Shown here in pieces: positions 41,214 through 44,466 of a stretch of 44,466 nt of DNA. Source of the stretch: Bacillota bacterium (lineage in GTDB: Bacteria; Bacillota; UBA4882; UBA8346); NCBI GenBank assembly GCA_023402395.1, contig JAEYGI010000056.1, positions 1 through 44,466 on the forward strand, written 5' to 3'. The position numbers and the translations under genes were made by a program. Each line of letters begins with the position of its first letter. The first letter of the stretch is position 1. The notes under the pieces were generated by a model, which saw only the letters and a program-made list of their open reading frames with translations, did not search any database and was not told where the DNA came from.

Positions 41214-41636
41214 ATGGGCAAGATCGAATTGCAAGGCAAAAAGGTGGTCGGGGGCAAAGCGGCCGGCGAAGCCGTGGTTTCCCATGAGCCGATCAGCTTT
41301 ATCGGCGGAGTGGACCCCCTGACCGGCCTGGTGATGGAAAAAGGGCATGAACTCGAAGGGGTCAACATCGCGGGCAAGGTGCTGGTTTACCCCACCGGCA
41401 AGGGATCGACCGGGGGCTCTTACCGTATTTATGAGATGGTGTACAAAAAGACCGCTCCCGTAGCTTTCGTGCAGATCGAGCGGGAACCGGTCGCCACCGT
41501 GGGTTGCATCATGGGAAACATCCCGGTGGTCGACTGTTTGAACTTGGATCCAACCCGAATCATCGTGACCGGGGATTTCGTCGAAGTGGACGCTGATCAG
41601 GGAACGGTTACCGTTACTAAAAAACCGAATCAATAA
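41214..41636 (+). CDS. Aconitase X small (swivel) subunit
   Basis: 140 residues of the former DUF126 family; it closes the active site of the large subunit. The conserved serine loop is GKGSTGGSY near residue 61, and KVVGGKAAGEAVVSHEPISF is the typical N-terminus. Starts at ATG 41214 behind GGAGGAG, overlapping nothing but only three bases from the preceding stop. Length is normal. Confidence 0.9.
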   Translation: MGKIELQGKKVVGGKAAGEAVVSHEPISFIGGVDPLTGLVMEKGHELEGVNIAGKVLVYPTGKGSTGGSYRIYEMVYKKTAPVAFVQIEREPVATVGCIMGNIPVVDCLNLDPTRIIVTGDFVEVDADQGTVTVTKKPNQ

Positions 41637-41651
41637 AGGAGTGCAGTCATC

Positions 41652-42314
41652 ATGAGTAAAACTACCAAAGAACTGGTGGCGGGTTTTATGGCCCTTTCCA
41701 CCCCCAACGTTTCCGACGCCTTGGATAAACTGAAAATCCGTTGCGGTTGCGAGGGATTGATTCCCATCATCCCGGGCAAGAAGTTCGTGGGTCCGGCCTT
41801 TACTGTCAAATACGTTCCGTTTTCCCAAGTCAAGTCGGGAGCCGGCGATTACATTGACGACGCCCAAGCGGGGGACGTGATCGTCATCGACAACGGCGGC
41901 AGGACTTACTGCACCGCCTGGGGCGATATCCTGACCAACGTGGCCGTCAGCAAGAAGCTGGCCGGAACAGTCATTGACGGGGTTTGCCGCGATGTCGACG
42001 GGATCCGGGAACTGGACTACCCGATGTTCACCCGCGGCCATTTCATGGTCACCGGGAAAGACCGGATCGTCATGGAGTCCTACAATAAACCGGTGGAGAT
42101 CTGCGATGTCCAGGTCAACCCGGGCGACCTGATCATGGCCGATCAATCGGGAGTGCTGGTCATCCCCAGGAACCGCGCCGAGGAAGTGCTGGCTCTGGCG
42201 CAGGAGATTATCGCGGCCGAGGACAAGATCGTGGAGGCTGTCAAAAAAGGCGCGACTCTGAAGGACGCCCGCGTTCAGTTTAAATATGACGCGCTGCAGC
42301 GGAGCGATAAATAA
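41652..42314 (+). CDS. RraA-like lyase, copy 3
   Basis: 220 residues, 15 bases after the AcnX small subunit, behind AAAGGAG. STPNVSDALDKLKIRCGCEG, DNGGRTYCTAWGD and R113-D114 (DGVCRDVD) mark the active site. Nearest to copy 2. Three lyase genes wrapped around one dehydratase suggest consecutive or isomeric substrates, or a hetero-trimer. A hairpin 24 bases after the stop may separate it from the nitrilase gene. Confidence 0.85.
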   Translation: MSKTTKELVAGFMALSTPNVSDALDKLKIRCGCEGLIPIIPGKKFVGPAFTVKYVPFSQVKSGAGDYIDDAQAGDVIVIDNGGRTYCTAWGDILTNVAVSKKLAGTVIDGVCRDVDGIRELDYPMFTRGHFMVTGKDRIVMESYNKPVEICDVQVNPGDLIMADQSGVLVIPRNRAEEVLALAQEIIAAEDKIVEAVKKGATLKDARVQFKYDALQRSDK

Positions 42315-42337
42315 AGAGCCGGCAAGCGGCAAACAGC

Positions 42338-42373
42338 AGGAAGACACTGTATCCACCGTGTCTTCCTCTTTAC
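42338..42373 (+). terminator. Hairpin between copy 3 and the nitrilase gene
   Basis: AGGAAGACAC (42338-42347) and GTGTCTTCCT (42358-42367) pair perfectly over 10 bases with a 10-base loop, followed by CTTTAC. The weak T-run suggests partial termination or mRNA processing inside the locus. Confidence 0.6.
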
Positions 42374-42415
42374 ATTCGGAATTAAGCGGATGCCGGAAAT
42401 CGAGGCGGTGCTGAA

Positions 42416-43405
42416 ATGGGTGATGACTATCCCGTGGTCAAGCTGGCGGCGGTTCAGGCGGCTCCGGTGTTTTTAGAGCGGGAGGCGACCGTGGCCAAGG
42501 CGTGCCGGCTGATACTGGAGGCCGGCCGGAACGGGGCCAGAGTGGTTGCCTTTCCGGAAGGATTTATCCCGGGCTTTCCCCAATGGTTCTGGTTTTACAA
42601 AGTGGGCAGCCCCGAGGCGAAGCAATTTTACAGGCGGTTATTCCAGAACGCCGTTGAAATTCCTAGCCGGGCGGTGGACGAGTTGGCGGCCGCGGCCCGG
42701 GAGGCCGGATGTTACGTCGTGATCGGCATCAGCGAGAAAGAGCCGGGAAGCATGGGCACGCTTTATAATACTGCGCTGTATCTCGGCCCGGACGGCACCG
42801 TGCTCGGCAAGCACCGCAAACTGGTGCCGACCGCCGCCGAGCGCCTGGTGTACGGGGCGGGTGACGGTAGCACCCTGGGAGTGGTTGAGACCGGCTTCGG
42901 CCCGTTGGGTTCGCTGATCTGCGGGGAGAACACCATCAGCCTGGCCCGCTATACCTTATTGGCGCTGGGCGAGCGGATTCACGTCGCGCTATGGCCGGGT
43001 TTCGCTTGCCAGGACTGCCGATTGCAGCACGACGCCATTGATTTCCGCTGCCGCAACCACGCTTTTGAGGGCAAGGTCTTCGTGATCAGCGCCACCGGAG
43101 TGATTAGCGAGGAGATCCGGGATGCGCTGTGCCGGGACGAGGATGATCGCCGTTTGTTGGTGGGCGATGGCGGGCATTCCTCGATCATCGATCCGCGCGG
43201 GCAGTTTATTGCCGGGCCGCTGACCGGAGGAGAGCGCATTCTCTATGCCGACGCCGACCTGGCCGTGAGTATCGGAGCCAAGAGCCAGCATGATGTGTTG
43301 GGGCATTATAACCGTTTTGACATTTTCGAACTTCGGGTGAATCGCCGGGCGCGGCCGCCGATCCGGTTCGTGGACGATGAAGCGTCGGACCGGGCCGAAT
43401 GCTAA
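42416..43405 (+). CDS. Nitrilase (carbon-nitrogen hydrolase superfamily)
   Basis: 329 residues from ATG 42416 behind GAGGCGG. The catalytic triad is complete: E48 (FPEGFIPGFPQW), K135 (HRKLVPT) and C169. PGFPQWFWF and the HRKLxPTxxERxxxGxGDG stretch place it in the true nitrilase branch, which turns R-CN into an acid and ammonia. The usual CWEN after the cysteine is CGEN here. In this locus it may open the pathway from a nitrile or cyano-acid, or act on an amide; the context cannot decide. A hairpin upstream may give it separate expression. Confidence 0.87.
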   Translation: MGDDYPVVKLAAVQAAPVFLEREATVAKACRLILEAGRNGARVVAFPEGFIPGFPQWFWFYKVGSPEAKQFYRRLFQNAVEIPSRAVDELAAAAREAGCYVVIGISEKEPGSMGTLYNTALYLGPDGTVLGKHRKLVPTAAERLVYGAGDGSTLGVVETGFGPLGSLICGENTISLARYTLLALGERIHVALWPGFACQDCRLQHDAIDFRCRNHAFEGKVFVISATGVISEEIRDALCRDEDDRRLLVGDGGHSSIIDPRGQFIAGPLTGGERILYADADLAVSIGAKSQHDVLGHYNRFDIFELRVNRRARPPIRFVDDEASDRAEC

Positions 43406-43435
43406 TTTAGTTTATAAACCGGGAGGAAGATGATA

Positions 43436-44161
43436 ATGAAAATCTCAGGCAATACGGTACTGATCACCGGCGGAGCCACGGGCATCGGCTTTGCGCTGGC
43501 CGAAAGCTTCCTGGAGGCCGGCAACGAAGTCCTCATCTGCGGCCGGCGGGAAGACCGGCTCCGGGAAGCGCAACGCAAGCACCCCCAACTTCATTACAAG
43601 GTCTGTGACGTTTCGGACCAGAATGAGCGCGAAGCACTCCTGCGGTGGGCCACCGGCGACTTTGACGTCAATGTGCTGGTGAATAACGCCGGCATCCAGC
43701 GGGACATCGACTTTACCAAGGGAATGGAAGACTTGAAGGGACCCAGTGAGATCAAGATCAATTTTGAGACGCCGGTCTATCTCTCGGCGCTCTTTGTTCC
43801 CCACCTGATGACCAAAAAAGAGGCGGCCATCCTGACTACCACCTCCGGCCTGGTTTATATCGCGGCGCCCCGGGCCACCGTACCGTTGTATATTGCGACC
43901 AAGGCCGCCATCCATTCCTTCACCGGCTTTCTCCGGCAACAGTTGGCGCATACCGGGGTCAAAGTGTTTGAAGTCGTCCCGCCCATTGTCGATACGGAGA
44001 TTAACCAGGAGGGCCGGGCGACCCGCAAAATGCCACCGGTGGTCATCAAGCCCGAGGTATTCGCGCCGATCGTCATGAAGGGGTTGGCCGAGGACAAGTT
44101 CATTATCTTTTCCGACCCGAGCCACTATCCGCAACCGTTGACCGGGATCGACAAATTGTAA
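43436..44161 (+). CDS. Short-chain dehydrogenase/reductase (DltE-like)
   Basis: 241 residues from ATG 43436, nine bases after GGAGG (the ATG at 43430 is too close). NAD(P)-binding TGGATGIG at residues 11-18, NNAG motif, catalytic serine in TTTSGLVYI and YIATK. The C-terminal half with FEVVPPIVDTEI resembles DltE-type oxidoreductases. It would reduce or oxidise a carbonyl or hydroxyl group, possibly supplying or consuming an oxo acid of the pathway. Last gene in the window; no terminator with a T-run follows. Confidence 0.88.
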   Translation: MKISGNTVLITGGATGIGFALAESFLEAGNEVLICGRREDRLREAQRKHPQLHYKVCDVSDQNEREALLRWATGDFDVNVLVNNAGIQRDIDFTKGMEDLKGPSEIKINFETPVYLSALFVPHLMTKKEAAILTTTSGLVYIAAPRATVPLYIATKAAIHSFTGFLRQQLAHTGVKVFEVVPPIVDTEINQEGRATRKMPPVVIKPEVFAPIVMKGLAEDKFIIFSDPSHYPQPLTGIDKL

Positions 44162-44466
44162 GCGATGCATCATGCGCTTCATACGGGTTCAAACCCTCAT
44201 TCTTGCTTTCTCCCGCCTTCGGGCTCGCTGACGATCATCCATGGTCGCTCGCCTTTTGGCCTTCCTGCCCCGGAGGAGAAACGAAGGCGCTGTCAGGGTA
44301 GTCAAACTTCTTAAACCCCAAAAAGACTCCCACGCGCTGCAGTTCGTTTCTCCCTGGGGAGAAAGATGGAATGAGCATTCCTGTAAAGAAAGAAAAAGAG
44401 ATTTGAAAAAAAGAGAGCCGACCTGTTAAGATTGAGTTGTCCAAACAACAATACGAAACAGGAGGC
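44162..44466 (+). other. Leader-like region with a long hairpin before the next gene
   Basis: CCCCGGAGGAGAAACGAA (44268-44285) pairs with TTCGTTTCTCCCTGGGG (44343-44359) over about 17 bases with one bulge, with GGCGC/GCGC inside; GGAATG/CATTCC and GTTGT/ACAAC follow. The window ends with ACAGGAGGC, a ribosome binding site for a gene just outside. No gene lies within. Confidence 0.55.

Noticed and set aside
40998..42356. 452-codon minus-strand frame opposite the AcnX small subunit and lyase copy 3
   Set aside because: Both opposite-strand genes are firmly identified; the frame has no motif and is a shadow.

Overview
The window looks like a chromosomal segment of a spore-forming member of the Bacillota (Firmicutes), GC-rich in its core and rich in TTG and GTG start codons. 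The evidence is gene content: spoIID, a spoIIQ-like M23 gene, spoIIID and mbl occur in the order known from Bacillus, two sigma-E-like promoters precede two of them, and there is a complete gerA-type germinant receptor operon. A deep clostridial or limnochordial lineage is my guess only.

Layout. 1-3880: an orphan CRISPR-like repeat, then the sporulation block. 3990-8510: ktrB and ktrA (K+ uptake) behind a textbook sigma-A promoter, a TtcA-type tRNA thiolation enzyme, and a lone aroA. 8575-10193: tRNA-Met and tRNA-Lys behind one promoter, then a 1.3-kb AT-rich insertion bounded by tRNA-Lys and a decayed copy of its 3' half; it carries a small orphan gene and a broken relative. 10200-11300: a 56-residue minus-strand gene, hairpins and a degenerate ~60-bp repeat. 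11307-15071: the germinant receptor operon, followed by a block of inverted repeats. 15504-20757: a hybrid PAS histidine kinase, a ferritin-like diiron protein and three small membrane proteins. 20861-21133: a strikingly phased 21-bp repeat carrying TATCCACA boxes. 21238-27551: a YmaF-type His-rich protein, a LysM-G5-M23 peptidase, a frameshifted gene remnant, a LysM protein with a Tyr/Pro/Arg tail, a small helical protein and a large chemoreceptor with repeated HAMP-like modules.

28064-44161 is the most interesting part: one coherent, all-plus-strand catabolic locus. A GntR/FCD regulator sits behind five evenly spaced GTCGAC boxes. It is followed by a three-part tricarboxylate transporter (TctB, TctA, TctC), a PreA-like Fe-S flavoenzyme, an isocitrate/isopropylmalate-type dehydrogenase, an acylating aldehyde dehydrogenase with a 4-hydroxy-2-oxoacid aldolase, a LeuC/LeuD-type hydro-lyase, three RraA-like lyases placed around a two-subunit aconitase X, a nitrilase and a short-chain dehydrogenase. 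Read as chemistry, it would import a di- or tricarboxylate, dehydrate/rehydrate it, oxidatively decarboxylate it, and cleave the product to pyruvate plus an aldehyde that becomes an acyl-CoA. I recognise every family, but not the pathway as a whole; the substrate is unknown, and this is the best candidate for an undescribed system.

All assignments come from reading the sequence and from memory of protein families; no database search was run.
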